Assembly (NCBI GenBank): GCA_947561395.2
Contig: OX387184.1
Coordinates: 13,434,205 to 13,498,204 of the forward strand
Origin: Buxus sempervirens
Lineage: Eukaryota; Streptophyta; Magnoliopsida; Buxales; Buxaceae
DNA length: 64,000 nt
Direction: 5' to 3'
Shown here: positions 1 to 12,738 of the stretch, piece after piece
Layout of the letters: each line of letters begins with the position of its first letter
Numbering within the stretch: position 1 is the first letter of the stretch
Program-made: the position numbers and the translations under genes
The notes under the pieces: model-generated
Told to the model about the DNA's origin: nothing
Database searches by the model: none
Seen by the model: the letters and a program-made list of their open reading frames with translations, nothing else

Positions 1-28
1 TGAACTAATCTGCCAAAAATCTCGCCCT

Positions 29-403
29 TCACAGCAAAAGTATTAAAGATTCACTATTGCAATTATATATACCCTCCATCTGCTTCAAAACCAGCTGGGA
101 GTCTCCAACAATATTGACCACCCGAGCACCCATTTTCCATAAGATTTCCAACCCTATAATCGTAGCTTCAAATTCCGCTTGATTATTCGTGGATAGTTCT
201 TTAAGCTGAAATGCGTACTCATGTTTGTCGTCGGTTGGTGAAGTTATTATTACTCCGACTCCAGAAGCAAATTCTGTTTTTGAACCATCAAATTGCAGTG
301 TCCATGGCTGGAACTCAGCATAGAAGAAACCGGCATGAAATACTGGGATATCCAGTTCCTTCTCTTGAATACTGGACGGGTGATCGGCCAAGAAATCGGC
401 CAA
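29..403 (-). mobile_element. Archaeal-type RNase H block of outer Tat element
   Basis: The open stretch begins with residues ADFLADHP, a junction word typical of Tat-lineage polyproteins after the first RNase H. It is followed by LQFDGS, GVGVII and NNQAEFEA, the conserved acidic blocks of type-I RNase H folds. A second RNase H of this type is characteristic of Tat elements and absent from chromoviruses, so it fixes the lineage. It lies between the window edge and the solo LTR at 461. Confidence 0.85.
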
Positions 404-496
404 TGCTTGCCCTTTTATGGCTTTCTATGGTACGTATTTGAAGTCGAACTCCATTAGAGTTGTGCGCGCGTCAGAAACGCCGCACGGAAAAGTTCG

Positions 497-505
497 AAGT
501 CGCCA
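497..505 (-). promoter_or_regulatory. PBS-like word in U5 of the 4-kb solo LTR
   Basis: On the minus strand this reads TGGCGACTT, differing in the last base from the first nine bases of the TR-GAG primer-binding site (TGGCGACTC). It lies about 36-44 bp inside the LTR end. The same word occurs near the U5 end of the other long LTRs in the window (9336, 18931, 24167, 56878). Confidence 0.5.
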
Positions 506-1486
506 CCGCCTGATGGGGTGCAGGCGGACACCTGGGTGCCTAAGTTAGTCTATTGGGCTTGGTTTGCGATTTGAGATTCTAAGTAGGTTCTCGGTTGCGG
601 TCTGGGGAAGTCCGTAGACACCCCAGACCACCCCGTCGGATGACGGGTCCCGTGGGTTCCCTGGTTTGAGTCAGCTTACTTTGGTTCTCACCCGATTCCT
701 AATCCGATATGCAACTTGTTTAAGTCTGGCAGGACCACCTGAGTGGTGTGGGTCCCTTTAATTGGTTTTATCTTGCTTAATTTGGATGATTTGAGTTTGC
801 ATGGGTGGGCCCCGTTGGGAGGCCCACGATGTCCTTGGCGGGCTTGACTAAGCCTACATGCCCCTGGTGGGCCCTCTGTCTAGTCCTAAGAGGCCCTATG
901 GATTTGGGTGAAATGAATTAATTTTACTTAGTTTATTCAAGTTTGAGACTTATGTGATTTTCATGTAATAAGTGAGTCTGTATTGGTTTGTGGGCTCCCA
1001 TGGTGGTTGCCAACAGGATTTTATCTTTACTTAAATTTTCCAAGGTGAGTCGGACATTGGGCTTGGGGCCCATAGTCCAAAGGTAGGTTTGAAAGCCCAA
1101 GTTCTAGAAGTATAGGGTTTGCACCCTAACTTGGTTGATTAGTGGGCTTTGGTGGGCCCGATAGGCCCTAGCCCTTGGCCTCGGCCAAACCACACAATTC
1201 AAACATGACATTCCACAAGACAAAATTCGGGTGGGCCGTATCGGGTTTGGCCCGCCCGGTTCAATCAGTTCATTTTACTCAACTTGCTTAATTGCATGCT
1301 TTTGAGTTTATCGGGCTTGGTGGGCCCCGCTGGAAGGCCCACTAGTGTACCAAATTGGACCGGTGGTCCAGGTCCCATGTTGGGTTCCTAGGTGACCCAG
1401 AAACCCTGTTGATTCACTTGGTTTTGTTGAAAATATCATGAAAGTTCGACAAGGGACAAAGAACCCAAAAATGACATTTTTGTCAT

Positions 1487-1550
1487 GTATCCGGCCTTAG
1501 TTGCCGGATACGCACAAGCTGTAGGTGATCCGGCCTGAGTTGCCGGATCA
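1487..1550. repeat. Pair of 39-bp-spaced palindromes in solo LTR
   Basis: Two units of the form ATCCGG-N9-CCGGAT start in register at 1487 and 1526, exactly 39 bp apart. The first has outer arms GTATCCGG/CCGGATAC, the second TGATCCGG/CCGGATCA, so the outer arm bases change on both sides together. This is a second, smaller array in the same LTR, about 2.1 kb from the main one at 3643. Confidence 0.75.
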
Positions 1551-3642
1551 CCTCAAAATTGCTCTTTTCGGGGTTTAGGCAATTGGGGTGATTTCCAGGG
1601 GTTCCTAGGAGCTTTCTACAAGTCATGTGGGCCCTTAGGTAGGCCCACATTGGTTCAGATTTGGGAAGGCATCCCCTTGGTTTCCTTTTTGGGATTTCCT
1701 GACTAAGGCAAGCAGGTGGTAAGGATCATGGGGCTGTTCCTTCCACTTTGGATCATGTTCCTTGATATAATAGGGACCAAGGTGCCCCTACTTGATTTCT
1801 AGGATCCCACAAGTAGCAAGCATGACTCTTACTAGAAATCAGAAAACAAAGAAGCCTGAAGCATGCTCTATATTATGAAATCCATGCACATGCTCTCACA
1901 CCATACAGGGGCAGCAAGAATTAAACTCCCAATTTAAGCAAAATAGGATGGATGGCTGGGTTGAGAATGACCTGGCATGCTACTAGGGTGGTGGGAAAGT
2001 CCATGAATGCACTCAATGGTCATGATGGCAAGCAAGTAACATCCAAGAGCCAAAGAATTGCATGTTGTAGTGACTCAGGGCAGCAACCAAAAAGAAACAT
2101 TTGAACATGCTATTAAGGCTGAACATGGTCTTGGGTTTCACAATTTGCTGGGACAGCACCAGTAGGGGGGGGGGGGGGGGGGGGGGGTGGTTCACATGTG
2201 CTTAAAGGGTGGGTGGTGGGGTTAGATGGTGAGAAAGGGGAGGAAATCTTACTACTGTCTCCAGTAGCTCTTCCTGGAATTCTCACCCTGGCCTATGGTG
2301 GGGGGAACATGACAAGGAGGGCTTCTTGTTCATGATACACAAGTTGAAGCATGGTAAGCTACTCAGCTTCATTGGGGTAGGCCAAGGGGATGCTGCTGCT
2401 GCCTCTGGCAGCAGCTTATGTGGGCCACAACAGCGGGTTAAAAGGGGTGATGGGATCATGCTGAAATCACGGCCCTGGGCAGCAACATAGGTGCAGAAAA
2501 TTACAAGTACAAGCAAATAACTTGACATACATAGGAGATGTGAAGCTGATACATGCATCCACACTTGGATGACATTTCCAAGCAAAAGCAATAAGGGGAT
2601 GGTCGGGCATAGTGGAAGGTGGGGCGGGGGAGCATAGCAATGGGATTTCTCCTTCATGGTGCTGGAGGTTATCCACGAAAATGGGCTTCCTACCCACTGA
2701 GAATGGGAGGCCTTTGTGACTACGGTGTATGAATGAGGAAGCCGAACACATGCACGTGTAACCAAACAAGCAAGAATAGCATGACATGCATATTTACACA
2801 CAAAGAAGGAAAACACAGCATGCTGTGAAAACAATGGGGGCAGCAAGCTTGGGGAGAAGGGGACGTGCAACCATGCTAAAAAAACCGAATAAAGGGAAAG
2901 AAAAACATGGCATGTGAGTTGAAATTGCCCAGAAGAAGACATGATACTGCTGCCGCCAACCGTAAGCCCAAGGATGACCCACATGCTTACTAAGTTAATA
3001 GAAAAGTAAACGAAAAAGAAAGGTGAAGGAGGGGGGATTTATAGGGGGTACATTAGATAAAATTGTGGAGGAACAAGCTCCTCCTTGAAACAACCCACAG
3101 AAATCCAAAACAGCAGTTGTGGTGGCCGCAAATGCCTGGAAAAAATCTCGTCTCCTCCCCTTTAAAACCATCTACATATCTCTCCCTTACTTGGAGGTCT
3201 TCATGTGGTGAGATGAGCACAAATACATGCTTAAAATATTATGGGGATGAGCTCATGCAAGAGAAGAAGACATGTTTGGGAAAGGCCTTAAAAAACTCTA
3301 GTTTTAATATATGTGAAACATGATATGTTGGGGAACCTTACCTGGTGATTCTAGCACTCCTAAGCAAGGTGGAGACCCCTCTTTGATGATGGACAGCAGC
3401 TGAAAGTCCCTTGGTGCACACACTTTTCTCCAACAGCAACTAGGCACCCCTTTGTGTTAGTAGGAAAGTGGAGAAGAAGAAGAATGGAAGAGGTTTAATG
3501 ATCTTGGGGTGGAGTGGGGTTGGTGGAATCCAAAAGTCCTCAAAAGAGAGGGGTTCAGATGAGGAAAGAAAAGGGAGAAGAATCCAAAATGAATCCAACC
3601 AATAAAATGAGGTTGCTGGTGGCTTTTATAAGAAAACATAAT

Positions 3643-3887
3643 GTATCCGGCCTTCAAGGCCGGATACACTATGTCCTATGTGTATCCGGCCTCCAAGGCC
3701 GGATACACTAAGGGTTATTTGTATCCGGCATTAAATGCCGGATACAAAACACAATTATTGGCAAAATTAATGCCGCCGCGAATTTGTCGGGGAATCGGCG
3801 CGAATCTCGCTGAGCAAATCTTTGAATCCGACATTTGAGTCAGGATATGAAGAGGAGCAAGTGTATCCGGCATATTTGGTCGGATAC
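3643..3887. repeat. 39-bp-spaced palindrome array beside LTR TATA box
   Basis: Units GTATCCGG-N9-CCGGATAC start at 3643, 3682 and 3721, exactly 39 bp apart. Decayed units follow at 3824 and 3863, again 39 bp apart. The nine-base cores are CCTTCAAGG, CCTCCAAGG and CATTAAATG. The first and third make perfect 12-bp-arm palindromes although their core bases differ, so the two arms changed together. The array begins about 11 bp from a TATA-like box (3625-3632, minus strand) and lies upstream of it in element orientation. Confidence 0.8.
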
Positions 3888-4479
3888 AAATCGAAAATTT
3901 ACGGATTTGCCCCTCGACTTGACCGATTCGACCAATTTGACACTTTTGGATATCTACGGATTGCCTCTTGCGAATTTTTTGCTTTAAACCCTAGGATATT
4001 TTGCATGTTTGGATATTTACGGATTGCCCCTCGAGATATTTTCTTGCGCCACTCGCCCCGTGTGCGGCTTTTTGCCACGTGTGCAACTTTCTAGGTTTTG
4101 CTGCTCGGAAACTTCGACAACTCGTATCTCCTTCATCCGAACTCCGATTTGAGCAAACTTAATTGCGTTAGACTCGTATCGGAGCCCTCTATCCAATGAC
4201 ATAGGGCTAAGCACCTAGCACGGGGTTCAAAAAAAGTCAACTTTCAGCTCCCCTTTAAGTTTGACCAGCCTACAGAACCTTCATCCGGACCCCGATTCCA
4301 ACAAGCCCAGTTGCGTTGGACTCGTGTCGAGATTCTCTATCCATTGAGATAAAGCGAGGTGGCCAATTTTCACTTGATCAAAAAGTCAAATTTCCACCCC
4401 TTAGGGTTCGACTTTCCGTCCAGGGTTTGCTTTTCCGGTTCTTCCGAAAGCGCAAAAATGAGGTGCTTACAAGAGTCAA

Positions 4480-5770
4480 GGTCCATTTTCCGAGCCTACC
4501 ACTTACGGTGGGCTGAGTGAGCATATACTTAACCACGTCGGTGGCTGCGATGACAAAATTTCTCTAACTGAGAGGAGATAATGCCGTAACTTAGTGGCCG
4601 CATAGTAAAATGTAAGACCCAACTTCTCCAAATTAGTATATCTTTCTTCCATTGGACTGAGGAATCTGCTAAGATAATAAATAGCCTGCTCGAACCCCTG
4701 ATCATTTTCTTGCACAAGCAAGACTCCAATTAAATCGTTCGCAGCTGCTATGTAAAGCTTTAGTGGCCGTTCTTTTGAAGGTGGTACTAAGACCGGTGGT
4801 GTTGCCAAATATTGCTTAATGCTTTCAAACGCGGCTTGGTGTTCCTCATTCCAAATGAATTCTTCAATGTCCTCGATCTTCAGAAATGGAGATAGAACCC
4901 TGATCTTTTCGGCCAAGTTCGAAATGAATCTCCTTAAGAAGTTTACTTGGTCGAGCAATCGTTGTAGCTATTTCTTATTGACCGGTGGCTTGGCTTCCAT
5001 AACTGACTTTGCCTTATTTTTGTCAACTTCTATTCCTCTTTAGTGTACAAGAAAGCCTAGGAAATTTCCGGCCAATACACCAAAAGCACATTTGAATGGA
5101 TTCATCTTCAAACTATATTTTCGAAGTCGCTTAAAAACCTGCCCCAAATGTTGCAAATGGTCCGTTTCGGTATGAGACTTTATTACCACATTGTCAATAT
5201 ACACCTCAAGGATTTGACCGATCATATCGTGGAAGATAAGATTCATTGCCCTTTGATATGTTGCACAAGCATTTTTTAGCCCAAAGGGCATGACTACCCA
5301 ACAATAGGTACCTAATGCTCCTGGACAACGAAATGCCGTTTTAGCTACATCATCCTCGGCAATAAAAATTTGATTATAACCGGAATGGCCATCCATAAAT
5401 GATAAAAACTTATGCCGTGATGCATTATCTACTAAAAGATCAGCGATCGGCATAGGGTATTCATCTTTAGGAGTTGCAGAGTTCAGATTACGGAAATCAA
5501 TACATACCCTAATTTGACCATTCTTCTTGATTGCAGGCACAATGTTTGAAAGCCAATAAGCATTCCAGATTGGCCTAATGAACCCGGCTGCTAAAAGCCG
5601 TTCTATTTCTACCTTTACTTTATGGATTACATCATCACCCATCCTCCTAGAAGGCTGTCTGAATGGTCTAAATTCTGGCTTGATAGGGAGCTGGTGTTCT
5701 ACCACTTTTTGATCCAACCCTGGCATCTCCTAGTAGGTCCAATCAAAACAGTCCGAGTATTCGACTAACA
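4480..5770 (-). mobile_element. Reverse transcriptase and RNase H block of outer Tat element
   Basis: The right part (5040-5726) shows gypsy reverse-transcriptase blocks in order: the LLAAGFIRPI lead-in, VCIDFRNLN, DEYPMP, FLSFMDGHSGYNQI, FRCPGALGTYCWVVMPFGLKNA and the YID catalytic-turn region. The left part (4503-4958) shows the connection and RNase H region, with FIWNEEHQAAFESIK, LKLYIAA and AIYYLSRFL. This gives reverse transcription and template removal in the element's life cycle. It is part of an old broken copy and is split from the second RNase H by the solo LTR at 461-4471. Confidence 0.9.
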
Positions 5771-6210
5771 ACTGTTTCATTTCTTGCCTGACCGTGGGTG
5801 GCAGTAACTTACTTCTGAAAATAGGCTTCCATTCCACTTCCGTTCCTAAGTTAATCTCTTCCAAGGGATCTTGGGTATCTACCTTCAAATCTTCTAGTTT
5901 GGCTGGTGTTGCTTGTAAATCGGCGAGAGTTATCTCATCTCGATTTTGTATCCCTTCATCATTCTGCTCTTTGATGAATTCGGCTGAATTTATCATTATC
6001 TCGCCGTTTCCCAGCCATTCATGAGCCTGTTGAAATTCCCTCACCTTTTCCTCCTGCATATAAGCCATCATCTTTCTCAAGACGGCTTTTGCAACTTCTG
6101 ATGGTTCAACCATCATTTGGTAATTCTTTAAGTTCAGCGACTCCGGCTGTTTCTTCCTTAATGAACCGTTGTTGCACCGTTTTTAACATAGCCGAACTTG
6201 AAGCAATCGG

Positions 6211-7422
6211 CTACCCGTTCTTATCGTATCCAAGAAATGAAAATGGTTTCACCCCTTCTTCATAAAGGGATGTGTGTACGGCATTAGAGTCTACGGCGAA
6301 GGGCCGCTTGTCAGCTTTTACCTCTTCGATTTTGCCATCTTTCCAAAAAAGCAACGATTGGTGCAAAGAAGATGGTACACATCCATTCGAATGAATCCAA
6401 TCTCTTCCCAGCAATGCGTTGTATCCGGCCAATGATTCAATAACGAAGAATGCCGTTAGAGATTGCCGCGGCCCAATCGTTAGTTCGATTGGGAGGATTC
6501 CTCTAGTTCCTGTAACACCACCTACAAAGTTAGTAATTGTGATTTTGGAAGGAATTAAATCCGAATAAGACTTACCTAACTTCTTCATTGTGGAGATCGG
6601 AATGAAATTTACTGCTGGCCCATTATCAATTAAGACTCTAATGATAGGGATTCCGTTCATATACGCCTTTATAAATAAAGGTTTTAGATGTTGGGTCATG
6701 GCTAAGGATGGTTTAGCAAAACATACCTCTTCAACCGAGCCGATTTGGTCATTATCGGCCGGTTTCTGATTTCTTTCCTCTTCCTCAAGGTATTCTGGAT
6801 CGATCACATACAATGCTGCTGGGTCCCCTTCATCACTAATTTCTTCTAATCGTGGTAAATCCATGCTTGCCCTGAAAGTCATAGGTAAAGTGAGGACCAT
6901 ATGACAGTCGAGTGGTATTGGGGGCATCCGGCCAAAACAAATTTCAACTATTGACGCATCAGCACTCAATGGTGGCTGACTTAATGATTCACTAATCTCA
7001 TCCTTCAGGGTTTCAAGCATCATTTCCTCGATTACTTCTACCATGGAGGGAGTCGACATCCTGTTATGTTCAGTGAACAATTGTTCAACTAGTAATTGTT
7101 CCCCCTCCCCTCCGGCGAAGTTATCCTTCAGATCGTCGTCAAACACTAATCTTTCAATTACTGAAGTCACTGCATTGGAACTATGTTCTGGTGCAATATC
7201 CGGAGCAGCTGATGAACTAGGTAACGGGCTCTTCTTGAGCTTTTGTGGTTTTGGAGTGCGTCTCTTGGCCGTAAACCTAGACGACCAATATGGTTCGGAA
7301 GATCCAGTACTCTGTTCCAGGTAGCGTCTCTTGGATTGTTGTCGCTGCCAGCGTCGCTTTTGCGTTCTGGTCATTTCTGCGACATTTTCCTGCGACCACA
7401 AAGGAAACTTAGGATGAGTCAA
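6211..7422 (-). mobile_element. Retropepsin-like block of outer Tat element
   Basis: The block contains a retroviral-type aspartic protease fold signature: an entry strand IIRVLIDNG followed by VNFIPISTMKKLG, then ALLGRDWIHSNG, the conserved C-terminal flap and strand seen in plant gypsy proteases. The upstream half is acidic and of low similarity, as expected for the linker between nucleocapsid and protease. It lies between the gag remains (8000-9241) and reverse transcriptase (5040-5726), the normal gag-PR-RT order. Fossil copy. Confidence 0.75.
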
Positions 7423-7999
7423 TTTTTTTCAGTGACCATCTCGAATATTAGGTGGTTTTACCATCCTAGGTTTGACCCTGTTTACCATCATGTACTGTTC
7501 ATAATTCATATAGCCGCTTTCCCACACTGAGCTATATAGGGCCACCGACCTTGTCAGTGAGCGTACTTGTCTTCCAGAAGCCAAATAAAGTGGCCTCTTG
7601 CCCCTTTGAGTATGATGCGTATCTTCGTAATTTAGGGGCTTCCCTTTGTCGCGCTGAGTACGTTGATATCCTGTTATCACTCTTCGTTTGCACTCCTGAC
7701 AAAGGTGATCTGGTGATACTTCTATTTTCTCTGGGATTTTTGCCTAATATATCCTGATCAAAGGAAGAATCTTCTGAGGGGCTTGGCAACCGTTTCCGGT
7801 CGTTTTGTGGTTGCAACTTGAGTGGAAGAGAAACCAGAAGAAACTGAAGTCAATCTCTTTGTTATCGTTTCGTTAGAATCTCGCTTTCCCTATTGGGCTC
7901 GCGCCTGGACTTGTGCCACCACTCGCCCCAAATTTCACCTCTCCTTTCCTGACGCCACGATCGGCCTTGTGTGGCTGGATACCTCCAATAGTTTCTTGG

Positions 8000-9241
8000 T
8001 CACAAGTTCACCTGGTTTTGAACCGGTTGTGTTCTTTTTTCCAACGTTTCCGAAGAGAATTCGTCCAGGTCGACTTTGACAGCCGGAGTGTGTTTCGGCA
8101 AACTAATGGTGACCATATTCGCTGATACCTCTTTAGGGAATGGTTGCGTGTCCACCTGCATCTTCCCCTTGTCCGCCTCCACAAACTTCAGGAGTCCTTT
8201 GTCAATGTTTTCATGTATCACATTACGAAGCACAGTACATTCATTAGTTTCATGAGTCTTCACTCCATGCCATTTACACGTTTTACCCTTAGCCGCTACA
8301 TTGGCCGGACTAAAGGGGTGGTCTTTGGTTAGTCTGAAAAATCCCTGTTTTAGAAGATATTCAAATATTTCAACCGTTTTATTTATGTCAAAAAAATAAT
8401 TTCAGCTAAAAGTATTTGTTTCTTTTGTTTCTTCTGTATCCTTGGCTTTTTAGATAAGAATCGGACAAGTAATTGATTGCTTTCCCACGACTTCTACTAC
8501 TCCGTACTCAAAATTCGGGGTCCCTGTAATAAGACACGTAAGATGAGGCTTTCTTTTCGTTCTCTTCCTGTAACAGCCATTCATATTTGGCGGCTCTAGT
8601 CGACAACTCAAATAAGTCTTCAAACTGTTCACCTTCGAACTTCTTTCAAAGTTCAAAGTGTAATCCATTTAAGGCTAGATTTGCAAATTCCGATTCCGAC
8701 AAAAGAATTCGGCATTTGTTTTTCATATATTTAAATCGAGCGATGTATTTATCGGCCGATTCCCCTGGTTGTTGTCTTAACCGAGCAAGATCAACCATGG
8801 TTACTTTGGGTTCCGTTCGATAAAATTGGGAATGAAATTTTTCTTCCATCGTTGCCCAATTTGTAACGGAATTAGCCGGTAATGTAATGTACCACGTAAA
8901 GGCCTATCCGGTTAATGAATTTCCAAACAATTTGAGTCTAAGGAAGTCATTACCAGACGTTTCTCCACATTGAATCATAAATCGGCCAATATGTTCAATG
9001 GTAGATTGTTGGTATTCTCCTAAGAACAAGGTGAATTCAGGGATTTTATATCCCCTAAGAAATTCAAATTGCTGGTCAATTCAGGCTGGGTAAGGTTTCC
9101 GATACACTGGCCTAATCATTCATCGGTGATATTGATCTCCGATCATTTCTTGAATTACATTCTGGATGTAATTCCGGTTCATGGCCATATTTCTTACACC
9201 AATATCTTCTCTATGGTTCTCCTGTGCCTCCCTTTGCCCCC
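8000..9241 (-). mobile_element. C-terminal gag and nucleocapsid remains of outer Tat element
   Basis: At 8646-8849 the minus strand reads a retrotransposon gag segment (HSQFYRTEPKVTMVDLARLR, then GESADKYIARFKYMKNKC). At 8000-8263 it reads KTHETNECTVLRNVIHENI, which matches the tail of the zinc-knuckle region (C-x2-H...H-x4-C) of Tat gag proteins. The block ends at 9241, where the TR-GAG element is inserted. The gag N-terminus resumes at 21292 on the far side. Broken copy. Confidence 0.75.
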
Positions 9242-11696
9242 TGTGCGCACCCCTCGATTCCGGTTTCCCCGTTTCGGGCCGCACGACGAGGTGCATGTAG
9301 AAGTGATGCTCGCCTCGGGACTGATTTGGAGTTTGGAGTCGCCACTGCCTGAGAGGTGCAGGCAGACACAAAGGGGCACCTATCCGGGCCTAATTAATCC
9401 GGTCTGCGGCTTATTAGAGTTCTGAGCAAGTTCTCGGTTACGTCTAGGGAAGCCCGAAGACACCCTAGCCCGCCCCGTCGATTGACAGGTCCCGTGGGTC
9501 TCCTTGGTCTTGAGTCAACTTAGTTTTCACCCAATTCCTAAGCCAGCATGCACACTTATTTGGTATGGTGGGACCCTCTGAAGGTGTGGGTCCCTTTTAT
9601 TTTAATTTTTTTTTTTTATTTATCTAAGTGAGGTGGGTCGGACCCGGGTCCCGTTGGAAGACCCGTGGGCTGCCATGGTTGGGCCTTGGGCCCAGTTGGG
9701 TTATTGGGTAACCCATTTGGATATTTTATTATTTTATTTATTTACACTTTAGGTTTGGGCTTAGTGGGCTTGGAATGGGCCCATTAGCCAAAGTCAAGTG
9801 GCCTTGGGCCCGTTTATTGAAAACGGGCCCGGTTTGGGCCGGTCAAAAGTGGGCCCCACAAGTGGGCCCAAGGTGCCTTGGTGGGCCCGTCTAGGCCCAA
9901 AGTCCAAAAATGGGCTTAAGACAGCCCAAGCTATTAAAGGGACTGGTTCAGGCCGGTTCAGGTCGAATTAGGTTCAACCGGGCCCGAAAAATTAATTTTT
10001 TAAGTTATTTACAGTTTGGACCGTATTTGATTCACGGTCTGGGCTGAACCGTAATTTTAACACGGTTCAAACCAGCCCGTGGATTAATTACGGGCACACC
10101 CGGACCGCTCTGTGTATACGGTCTTTGCTCAATTTCGCCGTTTTGCTCCGACTTCGCTTGGGATCAACTCCGTGGTCTTCTTGGGATGTCCGACTTCCTT
10201 GGTTGAAGTTTCCAGCATCTTTGTTATAGTGCATTTACTCCATTTGAAGTCCTTCTTCCTTTCTTTTATGTTCATAAAGGCATATTGCTTTTGTAACCAT
10301 CCGTGACCATTGCCAAGAAGGAAGGGGGAGGGAAATTACAGGGAATTAGAGGCATTCACATGTTTCCAAAACTCTTTCCATGACTGCAAACGAAATAGAT
10401 TAATTAGTTTGCTTAAAAGCGTCTTTGATAATCCATCATCATCCTCTTTTCCTTAACCATGGAAATGATCACTTGGGAATGGATTTCTTGTGATATACAG
10501 CAATCAAAGAAGATGTTAGAAGTGATATAATAAAAACAAAACAGATAAGAATTTTAGGAGATAGCCAAAAGTAGTTAAAATTTACTTAAAACTGTAAAGA
10601 TGCTTACAGTGTAACCTTTGGACTATTCTTGATGCGTGCTAGTTCCTCCGAATGATTTTGGCAGCGCTTCCGCACCTCCGTTGGATTTCACGGATTGGTT
10701 TGAACAGGGGTTCCCTGGGTTTCCTATGCTAAAAGGGTGAAAATGCAAGATTTAGGCAAGTTTTGGGCAGCACAGGGGCATTTTGGTCATTGGGATGGAT
10801 GTTGGCAGAGGTTGGACGGGGTTTGGCCGTGGAAAGCTCCAAGAGGGAGAGGGGGTAGGCCAGGGGAGAAGGCTTGTTGAAATGAGGGGGGTGGCCTCTC
10901 TATTTATAGGCAAAATTTTCGTGCCCGTATTTGAACTACGGGCATGCCTTGCCCGTACTTCAAGTACGGGCGTGCCTTGCCCGTAATTCAAATACGGGCG
11001 AAAAACGAATATTTGCAATTATCGCAGATTCGGCCGTACGGGACGCGTGTTCCGCCGTACGGCGACGCGTGGCTTCCTTCTAGAAGCGTGCCCGTACTTT
11101 AAATACGGGCATGCCCTGCCCGTAATGTAAATACGGTCCCGCACGTTTTAAAAATGTGTGGATTTCAAACCTTTATTCAATTTGGCTTATTGCAGGATTT
11201 TTATCCGATTTTTCGATTATTTTATTATAAAACGAGATTCTCTTATTAAAATAATATTAAAAAATAAAGATATGATTATTTTTACTTATATTCTGCTTTT
11301 TGCTGCTGTTTTGCACATGGGCAGCTTTCTTTGAAACTTCAATTGCCCATAACTTTTCCGTCCGATGTCCGATTTCAGCAAATTTGGTGTCATTGGAATC
11401 GGTTCGGAATGCTCTATCCAATGGGATCAAATTGGGCAGTTGAATTGGGGCCGAGCAAAAAGTCAACTTTCGCTTCCCCAAAAGTTTGACCGGCTCATAA
11501 CTTCCTCATCCGGACTCCGATTCTGGCAAACTCAGTTGAGTTAGAACCGTGTCGAAATGCTCTTTTCAATGAAAGGAAGTTTGATGGCCAATTTTCTTTG
11601 GATCAAAAAGTCAATTTTTGACCCCCTCGGGGTTTGACTTTTAGTTTGAATTTTCATTTTTCTTTATTTTGGGGGTGCAAAAATCAGGTGCTAACA
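9242..11696 (-). repeat. 3' LTR of TR-GAG element (left copy)
   Basis: In element orientation it runs from TGTTAGCACC to GGTGCGCACA, with terminal TG...CA. It contains a TATA box (TATAAATA, 10901-10908 on the minus strand), two arrays of 28-bp-spaced palindromes upstream of that box, and a PBS-like word TGGCGACTC at 9336-9344, about 95 bp from the U5 end. Small open frames repeated in both LTR copies have no family signature. Confidence 0.93.
10901..11142 (-). promoter_or_regulatory. TATA box with 28-bp-spaced palindrome arrays in TR-GAG LTR (left copy)
   Basis: A TATA box reads TATAAATA on the minus strand at 10901-10908. From 15 bp upstream, palindromic units of the form GCCCGTA-N6 to N8-TACGGGC start at 10923, 10951 and 10979 (exactly 28 bp apart), and again at 11090 and 11118 (28 bp apart). 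Between the two sets lie two CCGTACGG palindromes. The layout matches the 39-bp arrays of the other LTR families although the unit sequence differs. Confidence 0.75.
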
Positions 11697-11710
11697 GCTG
11701 CCCCTCTTTG
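11697..11710 (-). other. Polypurine tract of TR-GAG element
   Basis: On the minus strand this reads CAAAGAGGGGCAGC directly before the 3' LTR start TGTTAGCACC. This is the plus-strand primer position for reverse transcription. The same core AAAGAGGGGCAG abuts the LTR at 24094-26901, which ties the two families together. Confidence 0.85.
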
Positions 11711-12684
11711 CCGGAGTCACCTTGGGGATGAACGGCAAAGAAGAAAAAGAACCTTATTTTTTTGCACCTCGCATTTCTGTCGACATGATCAACGAGCTCA
11801 AGTCCTCTTGATTTTCAAAGCAGCGGAAACACGAAACGGTTTCCACTAAGTTTTTCGGAGCTTGCTCACCCACACTTCGCGGGCTTCCTGGAGCAACCCC
11901 TGATTGATTTCCACTTGCTCACCCACACTTCGCGGGTTTCTTGGAGCAATTTCTTGATTTTAGTTTAGATTAAAAGGGATGGGATTGGACTTAAGCTTAC
12001 CAACCTGTTTCGGCATCGATGCAAGATGCTCAACAATGTTCTTTTCTTCTTGTTTGTTCCATTTAAAGCTTTTAGGTGATTTCCAACTTGTAGCTTTCTT
12101 TTATCTTTAAGCAGATTTAGGAATTTTTTTTTTTTTTTTTTTTTTGAAGGCTTAGAGGCTAGAGGTTAGATGAGGGTTGATGATGGTGGTTCAGGAATGA
12201 AGGAGTCGGGAGGAGGCTGCCTTGCTGCTGTTTGTCATCCGGAGAACCTCGCACACCTGACCTATCCTATTTACAAAAGTGGTAAATCAAAAATTACAAA
12301 AGGGCCCATTTGCCCAGAACTTCTTTATTCTGCTTTCTTCTTCAAGTCTTGAGAACTTCACTGCTCCTTTTTCACGGCATAGCCTTCTCAGCCTGGGGAA
12401 GAGTTCCTCCATCAGCTTCCCTCGTGATAAAATAGAGGTTTCCTGGTTTGTAATGACTCTACTGGGGATTAGTGGGAGCCTCTACCGCATTTTGCTTCTT
12501 TCACTTGGTTAGAAGCTTCTGCTGAGTACGGGCATTCTGTGGGGATGAGGGATCCTTGCCTTGGCTTTCTACTTGGCCTTTTCCAGTCTTGTTTGTTTCT
12601 CTGGCTTCAAGGCGTTTCTTGATGATCTGCAAAGATCTCACAAAGCGGTGACGTATCTGAAATCAAGAAGATAAGCAGCAGAAT

Positions 12685-12738
<54 letters not shown>

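Larger units (their letters stand above)
461..4471 (-). repeat. Solo LTR, 4,011 bp, long-LTR Tat/Ogre-like family
   Basis: On the plus strand the block runs from TGTGCGCGCG to AGGTGCTTACA, so in element orientation it starts TGTAAGCACC and ends CGCGCACA. It is flanked by a perfect 5-bp target duplication AGAGT (456-460 and 4472-4476), the mark of a single insertion reduced to one LTR by recombination. Its ends resemble those of the 2,455-bp LTRs at 9242 and 18837, so it is a longer relative of that family. It carries a 23-G run (2165-2187), two sets of 39-bp-spaced palindromes (from 1487 and from 3643) and a TATA-like box at 3625-3632 in minus orientation. Open frames inside it look like chance. 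It sits inside pol of the outer element. Confidence 0.9.

Noticed and set aside
2013-2195. Frame with a proline run in the 4-kb solo LTR
   Set aside because: The proline run is the 23-G tract read backwards; the rest has no signature.
10112-11018. Small frames repeated exactly at 19707-20613
   Set aside because: They recur only because both are LTR copies of one element. They show no family motifs and overlap the palindrome arrays.
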